From positions 124,001 to 188,000 of the forward strand of contig JAKAFP010000004.1 in the NCBI GenBank assembly GCA_021825925.1: DNA of 64,000 bases. The letters are read 5' to 3'. Positions 16,829-23,714 of the stretch are shown here, piece by piece (the first letter of the stretch is position 1; every line of letters starts with the position of its first letter). A program made the translations under genes and the position numbers. Below the pieces are notes generated by a model. That model had not been told where the DNA came from. It worked only from the letters and a program-made list of their open reading frames with translations, and searched no databases. The DNA comes from Chloroflexota bacterium. GTDB taxonomy: Bacteria; Chloroflexota; Anaerolineae; Anaerolineales; Anaerolineaceae.

Positions 16829-17503
16829 GTGAACCAATTTCTGCGATTTATTGAGGGGTTGATTATTATTGCCTTGCTGGGAATATTTGGTTATGCTGGT
16901 ATGAGTCTTCTGAAGCTGAATAATGTATCGAAAAATAACTGGTCGCTGCCAACTCTAACCCCTACTGCATTGATTAGGGCGCTTATTTTGCCTGGAGGAA
17001 ATACTTCTCCAAGCTCGTATATCGAAAACCAGGCCTCCTCCAGTCAGATTCCTTTGAATATCAAACCCTTTGTCAAATCAGATTTGAATATTCAATATCA
17101 AACACCTGCACCCCATAATGGGGTTCGAATCCAGATCCCAGCCTTGAATATTGATGCTCCGATAGTCCGTGGAGATGGGCCAGAACAATTGAAAAAAGGG
17201 GTGGGACAACACATTGGAACTGCAAACCCAGGTGAAATTGGCAACATGGTGCTTTCAGGCCATAACGACACTTTTGGTGAAGTCTTTCGTTATCTGGATC
17301 AAATGAAAGCCGGGGACAAGATTATCATTTATACCTTCACTCGATCATACACCTACATAGTAGAAGGATGGTCGTTGGTTAACCCCGATCAAGTGGATGT
17401 TATGGATCCAACCCCTTACGAAAGTGTGACCTTGATTTCCTGTTATCCGTATCTTATTGATACCCAGCGGATCATTGTTACCGCCAGGTTACAAGTTGAA
17501 TGA
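16829..17503 (+). CDS. Sortase family transpeptidase
   Basis: This 224-residue protein has an N-terminal membrane helix (about 9-27), a Ser/Pro linker, and a sortase domain. The catalytic His is in VLSGHNDTFGEVF (about residue 147), the Cys in TLISCYPY (about 205), and the Arg in TQRIIVTARL. The domain has class D/E character. The gene starts at GTG with GAGG eight bases upstream and immediately follows the TIGR03663 gene, so the two are co-transcribed. Its substrates with sorting signals are not in the window. It probably attaches or crosslinks surface proteins; the association with the NHL protein is consistent with envelope assembly. Confidence 0.9.
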   Translation: MNQFLRFIEGLIIIALLGIFGYAGMSLLKLNNVSKNNWSLPTLTPTALIRALILPGGNTSPSSYIENQASSSQIPLNIKPFVKSDLNIQYQTPAPHNGVRIQIPALNIDAPIVRGDGPEQLKKGVGQHIGTANPGEIGNMVLSGHNDTFGEVFRYLDQMKAGDKIIIYTFTRSYTYIVEGWSLVNPDQVDVMDPTPYESVTLISCYPYLIDTQRIIVTARLQVE

Positions 17504-17535
17504 AATCTTTAGACCTTGATCTTATTATCATAAAA

Positions 17536-17564
17536 GAACAACCCACCGACTTGGTGGGTTGTTC
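17536..17564 (-). terminator. Terminator shared by the sortase and SHOCT units
   Basis: GAACAACCCACC pairs with GGTGGGTTGTTC (12 bp, 5-base loop). The T-rich side (CTTTTAT) is on the minus strand, ending the SHOCT pair; it can also stop transcription of the converging sortase gene. Confidence 0.85.
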
Positions 17565-17581
17565 AACGTATTGTGAAAAAG

Positions 17582-17788
17582 TTACTTGATATCATTGATC
17601 ATCGAATAATATTGCTCCTGGGTTATTTCTCCTTTGGCGTATTGCCGATCTAGGATTTGTCGGGCATTGACCGGCTGAACACGTTCAGGTTGCCCAATCG
17701 GTTGAGAAATATCATTCACAAGTAACACTACAGCAAACAATACTGCAATTCCGAATAACATCATTCCACCAAAACCCATCATTATCAT
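17582..17788 (-). CDS. SHOCT-domain small membrane protein (copy A1)
   Basis: This 68-residue protein has one TM helix (about 6-25) and a C-terminal SHOCT motif, ARQILDRQYAKGEITQEQYYSMINDIK. SHOCT domains are short helical hairpins found at the end of many membrane and regulatory proteins; they mediate oligomerisation. It lies 12 bases after copy B1 and together they repeat the gene pair at 18405-18874. The function is unknown. Confidence 0.85.
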   Translation of the reverse strand: MIMMGFGGMMLFGIAVLFAVVLLVNDISQPIGQPERVQPVNARQILDRQYAKGEITQEQYYSMINDIK

Positions 17789-17800
17789 TGTGATCCTTTC

Positions 17801-18055
17801 TTATTTTGTCAGATCGGTGAGGATCTGTTGGTATTCATCTCGCGTGATTTCACCCTTGGCATAACGAGCCTGGGCGATTTCTTTGGCTGAAGGACTGGAT
17901 GATCCTTGAATAACAGGCTGGTGATTATTTCCGCTCGTGCGCCGAACTGCCCAGATTACAAGGAAAATGAATCCGACAACAATTGCGAGCATGATCACCA
18001 TATTCACTAACATACCGATCCAGCTAAAACCACCATACCCCAAATATCCCATCAT
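17801..18055 (-). CDS. SHOCT-domain small membrane protein (copy B1)
   Basis: This is 84 residues from MMGYLGYGG, the start chosen for its GGAAGG ribosome site; an in-frame extension upstream would cross the 5' UTR hairpin. There is one TM (about 10-33), AVRRTSGN, then SHOCT motif AKEIAQARYAKGEITRDEYQQILTDL. It is near identical in the SHOCT part to copy B2 at 18614. The transcript starts about 140 nt upstream at the operator-linked promoter and carries the shared hairpin element (18132-18195). Confidence 0.85.
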   Translation of the reverse strand: MMGYLGYGGFSWIGMLVNMVIMLAIVVGFIFLVIWAVRRTSGNNHQPVIQGSSSPSAKEIAQARYAKGEITRDEYQQILTDLTK

Positions 18056-18131
18056 TTTGAACCTTCCTTTTCTATTCAAACTGACTTTTGCAGTTTGATC
18101 ATTAATTACTTTTTTTATCTTCTTTGCATTT

Positions 18132-18195
18132 GTAAGGCACCATCCATCACCTATGAAAATGATTGGTGCCTTACTCTGCGTAGGAGGAGAAGATG
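18132..18195 (-). ncRNA. Conserved 5' UTR hairpin element (copy 1)
   Basis: The minus-strand transcript begins CATCTTCTCCTCCTA and then folds into a hairpin with an 11-bp stem, GTAAGGCACCA with TGGTGCCTTAC. An inner ATCA/TGAT pair closes a loop reading TTTTCATAGG. The copy at 23498-23556 has the same leading CTTCTCCTCCT and the same TTTCATAGGT loop with an unrelated stem. Unrelated stem sequences that both pair are evidence for a selected RNA structure. Confidence 0.6.
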
Positions 18196-18200
18196 TTTTA

Positions 18201-18268
18201 ACTATACCCAATGCCCATATACAAAACCACGGCTATTAGGCTCAAAACCATATAGGGGTTAATGCTTA
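18201..18268 (-). promoter_or_regulatory. 7-2-7 operator and -10 box, SHOCT pair 1
   Basis: TAGGGGTTAATGCTTA at 18253-18268 (TAGGGGT-TA-ATGCTTA) lies 46 nt from the minus-strand -10 box TATAGT at 18201-18206. It shares GTTAATGCTTAGT with the copy at 23614. Confidence 0.68.
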
Positions 18269-18355
18269 GTGAACTCCAAGTTAGTAAACAGATTAGTATT
18301 TTATAAAGTAATAGTATAAAAAACAGTAATCGATAGGATTGACTCATATATAAAA

Positions 18356-18384
18356 AAGCAGCCCATATTTGCCATGAGCTGCTT
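18356..18384 (-). terminator. Terminator after SHOCT pair 2
   Basis: AAGCAGC pairs with GCTGCTT, with further CAT/ATG pairing, and a run of six T residues follows on the minus strand. Confidence 0.85.
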
Positions 18385-18404
18385 GGTAATTGTATGTAAT
18401 AAAA

Positions 18405-18602
18405 TTATTTTAAATCACTGACCATTAGTAAATATTGTTCCTGGTCAATCTCACCTCTTGCATAGCGCTGGTCAAGAATTTGCCGGGAAGTCAAGTCGGT
18501 ATTTTTCTGAGTAGGTTGTTTCGATTGAAAAAGATTCTTCACCAACAAAACGGCTAAAACAATTATCAGGACCGAGAAAAACATCATTCCGCCAAACATC
18601 AT
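18405..18602 (-). CDS. SHOCT-domain small membrane protein (copy A2)
   Basis: This 65-residue protein has one TM (about 5-24) and the C-terminal motif SRQILDQRYARGEIDQEQYLLMVSDLK. It is the counterpart of copy A1 (17582-17788). It starts 11 bases after copy B2, with AAGG ahead of the ATG. The pair carries a different promoter signal from pair 1: the OmpR-type repeats at 18947-18975. Function unknown. Confidence 0.85.
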   Translation of the reverse strand: MMFGGMMFFSVLIIVLAVLLVKNLFQSKQPTQKNTDLTSRQILDQRYARGEIDQEQYLLMVSDLK

Positions 18603-18613
18603 TTTATACCTTC

Positions 18614-18874
18614 TTACTTTTCAAGATCAGCAAGGATACGCTGATATTCATCACGAGTGATCTCACCTTTAGCATAACGCGCTTGGGCAATATCTTTGGC
18701 TGACTGATTTGCAATTGTCTGGGAGCTCGATTGGTTGCTGGTTCCGTTCGACTTTCGAACTGCCCAAACGATCAACAGGATAACTCCTACGATGATACCA
18801 ATCACAACAATTGAACCAAGGATCATTCCGACAAGACCCAATCCACCAAACCCATATCCATAATTACCCATCAT
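18614..18874 (-). CDS. SHOCT-domain small membrane protein (copy B2)
   Basis: This 86-residue protein has a Gly/Tyr-rich N-terminus (MMGNYGYGFGGLG), a TM helix (about 15-40), AVRKSNGTSN, and a SHOCT motif AKDIAQARYAKGEITRDEYQRILADLEK nearly the same as that of copy B1. It is the first gene of SHOCT pair 2 and sits directly downstream of the copper-type kinase on the same strand, separated by 114 bases that hold three direct repeats. It is likely a target of that two-component system. Confidence 0.85.
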   Translation of the reverse strand: MMGNYGYGFGGLGLVGMILGSIVVIGIIVGVILLIVWAVRKSNGTSNQSSSQTIANQSAKDIAQARYAKGEITRDEYQRILADLEK

Positions 18875-18946
18875 GACGAACCTTCCTTTTCTGGATTTTC
18901 ATCCGCATACTTTGTTTTGACTTACTTAATCATCTTAACAAAGTAG

Positions 18947-18975
18947 ATTGAAGGAATATTGAAGGCAATGTAAAG
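18947..18975 (-). promoter_or_regulatory. OmpR-type triple direct repeat, SHOCT pair 2
   Basis: ATTGAAG (18947-18953), ATTGAAG (18958-18964) and TGTAAAG (18969-18975) recur with an 11-bp period, fitting NNTRAAG. The same pattern occurs at 21772-21800. A period of about one helical turn is typical of OmpR/PhoB-family binding. Confidence 0.55.
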
Positions 18976-18988
18976 CTTTGATAAAGAT

Positions 18989-20146
18989 TTATTTAGAATT
19001 AAGCTCGGAAATTGGCAATGAGAAATAGATTGAGGTACCTTCCCCTTCACCGGCACTTTTAACCCAAATTCGCCCATCATGAGCTTTAACTAGAGCCTGC
19101 GCAATCGTTAATCCTATGCCACTTCCCCCGCTTGCACGTGTTCGTGATTTGTCCGTTCGATAGAAACGATTAAATATCAAAGATAGGTGTTCTGGCGAGA
19201 TTCCAATACCTGTGTCGGTTACTTCAAAAATTACTTCATTTTTTACTCTTGAAACCGAAATCGTTACCACTCCACCAGTCGGTGTATATTGCAAAGCGTT
19301 TCCAACCAGGTTAGTCAACACTTGCACAATACGGTCTTTATCCACAGACACTTTTGGAAGGTTGGCTTCATATGAATGTTTTAGAATTAGTCCTTTTTCG
19401 TCAAATTGCCGGTTGAAATTATTTACAACAGTTTCAACCAACAAAGTTGGTGCCGCCGATTCAATTTTAAGTTGATATGTCCCAGCTTCAACTCTGCTAA
19501 GTTCTTGTAAATCATTAACAAGCCTCTGCAAACGGTCTGCTTCAGCATAAACTTGATTGTAGGTTTCTGGAGTTGCTGAAATAACGCCATCAATAAGGCC
19601 CTCCATATATCCTTTTATAGCTGAAAGTGGAGTTCGCAATTCGTGCGTTACATCACCGATCAATTGACGGCGCATACCTTCAGTTTTTTCGAGTTTATCG
19701 GCCATCTGATTGAAAGAAAGCGCTAATTGATCCAATTCATCAAGTTGGTTTCCTTGAACATTACCTGAGATTTGTAATCGTTCTTCATATTCTCCAGCTG
19801 CTATTTTGCGACTGAGCTTCATTAATCTTTGAATTGGTTCCACCACTTGACGACTAATCAAAAAACTAGCCACAACCGCTGCTAGAAGAGCAATTATTGT
19901 TGCCAATGATAAGGCTTCAGTTACTGCTGCCTTGTAATTAACAAATAATTTGGTCTCCATTGATTGAGTTGATCCCATCGTTGGATTATTTAGCATCATT
20001 GCGCTCATGCCAGACATGTGCCGACTAAATGCAGTTGGAATAGACACACTCGTTGCGGTTGCAAGAACAACAACTCCGATAATAATAACGATCACATAGG
20101 AAACAAATAATTTCCAAGAGAGATGTTTGCGGATAAAACTTAGCAT
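18989..20146 (-). CDS. Sensor histidine kinase, Met-rich sensor loop (copper-type)
   Basis: This 385-residue kinase has two TM helices (about 12-32 and 76-97) enclosing a short loop rich in Met (HMSGMSAMMLNNPTMG and SMETK), then HAMP (about 98-150), HisKA with the phosphorylated His in VTHELRTPLSAIKGY, and HATPase with DTGIGISPEHLSLIF and SGGSGIGLTIAQALV. Met-rich sensor loops suggest Cu(I) or Ag(I) sensing; that is inference. It is co-transcribed with the OmpR-type regulator eight bases upstream. Confidence 0.92.
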   Translation of the reverse strand: MLSFIRKHLSWKLFVSYVIVIIIGVVVLATATSVSIPTAFSRHMSGMSAMMLNNPTMGSTQSMETKLFVNYKAAVTEALSLATIIALLAAVVASFLISRQVVEPIQRLMKLSRKIAAGEYEERLQISGNVQGNQLDELDQLALSFNQMADKLEKTEGMRRQLIGDVTHELRTPLSAIKGYMEGLIDGVISATPETYNQVYAEADRLQRLVNDLQELSRVEAGTYQLKIESAAPTLLVETVVNNFNRQFDEKGLILKHSYEANLPKVSVDKDRIVQVLTNLVGNALQYTPTGGVVTISVSRVKNEVIFEVTDTGIGISPEHLSLIFNRFYRTDKSRTRASGGSGIGLTIAQALVKAHDGRIWVKSAGEGEGTSIYFSLPISELNSK

Positions 20147-20154
20147 CTGACCAC

Positions 20155-20838
20155 CTATTTATCTTCGAAACGATAGCCTACTCCACGAATTGTCTCAATA
20201 AAGCGATCTTCCCCTAATTTTTGTCTCACATGTCCTATATGGACATCAACAACTCTTGTGTCACCAAAATAATCATATCCCCATGCCTTCTCCAACAATT
20301 GTTCGCGGGTTAATACCATACCTTGGTGTTGTGCAAGAGCTACTAAAAGGTCAAATTCCACCGCAGTCAAATCGATTGATTGCTCATCCACCCAGACTCT
20401 CCGCGCAGAGGAATCAATATGGATGTGAGAAAATACAAAAGAAGAATTTGAATCGCCCAAGTTCCTCGTGTTTTGAAGACGACGCAATACCGCTTTTATC
20501 CTGGCAATTAATTCCCTTGGGCTAAAAGGTTTGGTCAAATAATCATCAGCACCCACGGATAAACCTACTATCTTATCGGTTTCCTCTGCGCGTGCAGTGA
20601 GCATAATCACATACGCGTTCGATTCTCGTCGAAGATTGGTAAGCACCTCAACGCCATCCATTCCAGGTAGCATAACATCCAGAATGATTACATCCGGTTT
20701 AAACGTTCTTGCAGTTTGAAGCCCGGTTTGGCCATCCATAGCGGATAAGTAATCATATCCTTCTGCTTTTAGATATGCTGTGATTACTGTATGAATCGAG
20801 GGTTCGTCATCAATAATTAATATTTTTGGTGTAACCAC
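20155..20838 (-). CDS. OmpR-family response regulator
   Basis: This 227-residue regulator has a receiver domain (phospho-Asp in VIILDVMLPGMDG, Lys in YLTKPFSP) and a winged-helix DNA-binding domain (about 130-225; LTAVEFDLLVALAQHQGMVL, then GDTRVVDVHIGHVRQKLG). Start GTG at 20838 is chosen because AAGGA lies seven bases upstream; a TTG five codons earlier (20853) is an alternative. It is cognate to the kinase downstream. The best target sites in the window are the 11-bp direct repeats at 21772-21800 and 18947-18975, which is an inference. Confidence 0.93.
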   Translation of the reverse strand: MVTPKILIIDDEPSIHTVITAYLKAEGYDYLSAMDGQTGLQTARTFKPDVIILDVMLPGMDGVEVLTNLRRESNAYVIMLTARAEETDKIVGLSVGADDYLTKPFSPRELIARIKAVLRRLQNTRNLGDSNSSFVFSHIHIDSSARRVWVDEQSIDLTAVEFDLLVALAQHQGMVLTREQLLEKAWGYDYFGDTRVVDVHIGHVRQKLGEDRFIETIRGVGYRFEDK

Positions 20839-20895
20839 TGGAATATCCTTCAAAAAAGAAAATCAAATTGATCATGGATCTATTTTACATACAAA

Positions 20896-20923
20896 CAGGG
20901 ACCGGTGTTATATCCGATCCCTG
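20896..20923 (-). terminator. Terminator after the Met-rich PepSY-like gene
   Basis: CAGGGACCGG pairs with CCGATCCCTG (one mismatch; 8-base loop), with TTTGTATGT following on the minus strand. Confidence 0.75.
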
Positions 20924-20949
20924 GGAATAAATTTCACACAATAGTATGG

Positions 20950-21699
20950 CTATTCCGACATCTCAATAAAAGTTCCATGCCATGTGTGTAGGAATACTTG
21001 ACCGTTGAAACCATTAACGCTAAGCATGCCAGTCACATTTCCATCTTTCGTAATGTCGATTGTGTAATAACCATAAAAGGGGTCAGCGTCTGTTGCAGTC
21101 TTATATCCTGGATACTCTTTATCCAAATAGGTTTGGGCCAAAGTTAAAGCTTCTTCTGAAGTCACTGTCATTGTTGAAGACGCGGATTCAGTGTTGGCAT
21201 TCAATCCACCCATCATTCCATTGCGCCCACTCATCATTCCATTGGAAGCGCCCATACCACCATATTTTAGATTCCACATCATATTTGGACCATATTCGGG
21301 AATTACATTGAGACTTACAGGATCAACCAGAAGTTCCATTGCTCCAATTCCAGTACTTTTTTCAGTAATGCGAGCATAGGCATTGTTATTGAAAATCATA
21401 ATTTCTTTGAGTTCAAGATCAGAATTATTCAAATTCTTCAGGTATCCCTCAACAGCTTGAGTAGCCTGCGTAACAGTCAGAGGCTTACTATTCACAGCTG
21501 CTGGTCCGCCCATCATGTTGTAACCATTACCCATCATTGAATAGCCTTGGTTGGTATATCCTTGTCTCATCATACCTGTTGATGCCGAACCAACTGATCC
21601 AAGATTAGTACGACCTACAATCAACCCCGCTCCAAAGAGTAGGGCGCTCAACACAAGTCCACCGATAACCATTAACGTAATTGCTAAAGTTTTATTCAT
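20950..21699 (-). CDS. Met-rich membrane-anchored PepSY-like protein
   Basis: This 249-residue protein, start MNKTLAITLMV chosen for its GGAG nine bases upstream, has one N-terminal TM (about 5-28). The rest is extracytoplasmic with clusters of Met and Gly: TGMMRQGYTNQGYSMMGNG and NGMMSGRNGMMGG. Between them are two PepSY-like folds (about 70-130 and 170-245; AQTYLDKEYPGYKT, then YTIDITKDG). Met clusters like these bind Cu(I)/Ag(I). It is directly upstream of the OmpR-type regulator and kinase, separated by a terminator. Its promoter carries the same 11-bp repeats as SHOCT pair 2. A copper-buffering or sensing accessory role is inferred. Confidence 0.8.
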   Translation of the reverse strand: MNKTLAITLMVIGGLVLSALLFGAGLIVGRTNLGSVGSASTGMMRQGYTNQGYSMMGNGYNMMGGPAAVNSKPLTVTQATQAVEGYLKNLNNSDLELKEIMIFNNNAYARITEKSTGIGAMELLVDPVSLNVIPEYGPNMMWNLKYGGMGASNGMMSGRNGMMGGLNANTESASSTMTVTSEEALTLAQTYLDKEYPGYKTATDADPFYGYYTIDITKDGNVTGMLSVNGFNGQVFLHTWHGTFIEMSE

Positions 21700-21771
21700 C
21701 TTGATAATCTCCAATCTCTTATATAAACTTCAAACTTATGATTTTAGGATACCCTTTGGAGGTAAAGAGAC

Positions 21772-21800
21772 TGTGAAGCGATTCTAAAGTTTTTGTAAAG
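21772..21800 (-). promoter_or_regulatory. OmpR-type triple direct repeat, PepSY-like gene
   Basis: TGTGAAG (21772-21778), TCTAAAG (21783-21789) and TGTAAAG (21794-21800) are spaced exactly 11 bp. A candidate -10 box TATCCT is at 21746-21751, 20 nt away on the minus strand, so the repeats occupy the -35 region, as for a PhoB-type activator. Confidence 0.6.
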
Positions 21801-21880
21801 AATTTATCATATGGTTCGGGGCAAATGGGTCCCACAATGAAAAGAGTTTAGTGTTTTATGCTTTCCTGTGGTTATTAGTA

Positions 21881-21917
21881 AAAAGGAGATTTTCACTTTC
21901 CATGAAAATCTCCTTTT
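21881..21917 (-). terminator. Terminator after the L,D-transpeptidase
   Basis: AAAAGGAGATTTTC pairs with GAAAATCTCCTTTT (14 bp, 9-base loop) and is flanked by T-rich sequence on the minus strand. Confidence 0.88.
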
Positions 21918-21949
21918 ACATATCGCAAAATCTATGAATAATATGTAAC

Positions 21950-23116
21950 TTATGCTCCTCCAGCACCATAGAAGTAAGGATCTGTTGGTGTTTTTCCAGA
22001 AGGATCCCAGACATAAACGTAATCGCCTTCGTTTGCCCAATCAAAAACCCAGTGTGCATCGGCAACTGATAAATTGACGCAACCGTGTGATCGTTGATAT
22101 CCAAAAAGAGTATTCCAATAGGCACCATGTAATGCCCTCGCTTGATCATAATACTGGATGAAAGGGACATCCTCCAAATAGTAATAATCTGACCGATCTG
22201 CTTCAAAGGCGCCTTGCATATATTGATTCTCCAACCTTTTGTAGATCTTGAATACTCCTGGTTGTGTAAAGAACGGATCCACACCACTTGAAATCAATGT
22301 CGCAAAGACAATACGATCTTTTTCATGCACAATCAATACTTGCTCATAAAGGTTTACCTCAACCCATCGATCTGATGTTACTCCTGCAGGTTTGTCGTAG
22401 TTTGGAGTAACTCGACCAACTGCATGATGGTCTATCCATTCGTTTGGTCCAACCATGACCCATTCGATATCTTTATCTTTTTTTGAATTATAGATATTGA
22501 TAATGTCATATCTTTTATATGTTTTGCCTGTTTCGTCGAATTCATACCCGGGACCTTTTCTGGATGTTGTTTCAGTGAGCACCCATCCAAACGGTAAAGT
22601 GGGATTCCTTTTAAAAATAAAGCCTTGAAATGATTGCACACCCACCTTTGTAATCACTTCCGCGCTAATCCACTTTGACATCGAAGTCTGATAGAACACA
22701 CCTTTTTCTGTTGTTACTTTTTGAATAAGCGAGATATATTTTATTCGGCTTGCGCCCAATTTCCCAGATGGTTTATCTGCGATAGCATCCTCAATTGAGG
22801 CATAAAGAGGAACTTCCTCATTAGTTACCACAGCATAAGAAAAAGGTATTTTATTCAACTCGACAGGTGGGTTTATCCCCGGAAATGGTATGGGCGGGAA
22901 AGTGATTCCATATTTGGCCAAATCATCCAACCTTTTTACAGGACCTTCCACGCTGCAGTCCTTAACCGTGAAAAGGTCTGTCTCACCAGGAATACATAAA
23001 GCATTTGTCGAATTTTCAACAATTGGATTATTTTCTGCCAATACTTTAGTTGGATTAAATAGTTGGATCGATAACAGAAACAACAAAAGTATTGATCCTG
23101 AAAGGGACTTCTTCAT
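21950..23116 (-). CDS. L,D-transpeptidase (YkuD domain)
   Basis: This 388-residue secreted protein has a signal peptide (MKKSLSG, hydrophobic, cleavage near LAENN). The N-terminal 240 residues contain SH3-like repeats (about 75-130 and 145-230). The C-terminal YkuD domain carries the catalytic signature RSHGCVNLSVADAHWVFDW near residue 345, with the nucleophile Cys in HGC. Members crosslink peptidoglycan through 3-3 bonds or attach lipoproteins. Its promoter region overlaps the HMA gene end, about 55 bases upstream. It appears to be a separate transcription unit. Confidence in the family assignment is high; the physiological partner is unknown. Confidence 0.93.
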   Translation of the reverse strand: MKKSLSGSILLLFLLSIQLFNPTKVLAENNPIVENSTNALCIPGETDLFTVKDCSVEGPVKRLDDLAKYGITFPPIPFPGINPPVELNKIPFSYAVVTNEEVPLYASIEDAIADKPSGKLGASRIKYISLIQKVTTEKGVFYQTSMSKWISAEVITKVGVQSFQGFIFKRNPTLPFGWVLTETTSRKGPGYEFDETGKTYKRYDIINIYNSKKDKDIEWVMVGPNEWIDHHAVGRVTPNYDKPAGVTSDRWVEVNLYEQVLIVHEKDRIVFATLISSGVDPFFTQPGVFKIYKRLENQYMQGAFEADRSDYYYLEDVPFIQYYDQARALHGAYWNTLFGYQRSHGCVNLSVADAHWVFDWANEGDYVYVWDPSGKTPTDPYFYGAGGA

Positions 23117-23172
23117 TGCGCTCCAATTTTTCGTATCAAGGAATAAATGGAAAAATCATAAAGTCTATGTTT

Positions 23173-23469
23173 CTATCCTATGATTTGAGCACTGTATTGA
23201 TGATGGGCACCATTTCCGGCTTTTGAAATTAAGTCGGGTACAGTTGAGGGTTCGATAAAACTGGGGTTGTAAGTCACTTCAGTCATTCCATCAAAGTAAT
23301 CGATTTTTACATCGATTATTCCTGATGTGGAAATCAGAGCATTTCTTACCCTCAATGCACAGTTGGGACAATTTAATCCGGAAGTAACCAGATATAGAAA
23401 CTTAACTAGGTTTTTTTCTTCTTCTGAAGGTGTTCGAATAATGGGTTCAACATTACAAGAATCATTCAC
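23173..23469 (-). CDS. HMA-domain metal-binding protein
   Basis: This heavy-metal-associated domain protein, about 98 residues, has SGLNCPNCALRVRNALI (CxxC at about residues 37-40) followed by VKIDYFDGMTEVTYNP. The CxxC motif of this class binds Cu(I), Zn or Hg and moves it to a partner P-type ATPase or transporter. Start GTG at 23469 is chosen because GGAAA precedes it; ATG at 23499 is in frame but sits inside the base of the upstream hairpin and has no ribosome site. Expression comes from the operator-linked promoter at 23562-23629, whose transcript carries the shared hairpin. Confidence 0.82.
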   Translation of the reverse strand: MNDSCNVEPIIRTPSEEEKNLVKFLYLVTSGLNCPNCALRVRNALISTSGIIDVKIDYFDGMTEVTYNPSFIEPSTVPDLISKAGNGAHHQYSAQIIG

Positions 23470-23497
23470 TTTGGCTTTCCTTTCATTTGTGATTCGC

Positions 23498-23556
23498 ATC
23501 GACCGCCATTCACACCTATGAAAGTGAATGGCGGTCGATTAAGGAGGAGAAGGATG
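23498..23556 (-). ncRNA. Conserved 5' UTR hairpin element (copy 2)
   Basis: The minus-strand transcript starts CATCCTTCTCCTCCTTA and then forms a 16-bp perfect stem, ATCGACCGCCATTCAC with its complement, closing a TTTCATAGGT loop. The leading pyrimidine run and loop match the element at 18132-18195, whereas the stem does not. It lies just ahead of the HMA start. Confidence 0.6.
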
Positions 23557-23561
23557 TACCT

Positions 23562-23681
23562 AATATACAAGTTTCTAAATTAGAACCATAGTGCCTTATA
23601 GCCCAGTTCCTAATAGGCGTTAATGCTTAGTTGATTTCAAGCTACTCTGCGGATGACACAATAGATCATTATTCGTATGAT
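23562..23681. promoter_or_regulatory. Bidirectional promoter with 7-2-7 operator, HMA and CCAHH operons
   Basis: The operator TAGGCGTTAATGCTTA (23614-23629) sits midway between two -10 boxes: TATATT on the minus strand at 23562-23567, 46 nt away, and TATGAT on the plus strand at 23676-23681, also 46 nt away. The symmetry suggests one site activates both divergent operons. Confidence 0.65.
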
Positions 23682-23714
23682 TCAAACATAATATTGGTTT
23701 TATTGGATGCTTGA

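Noticed and set aside
18989-20146. Haem or light sensing by the OmpR-linked kinase
   Set aside because: The sensor loop is short and Met-rich with no haem or chromophore motif.
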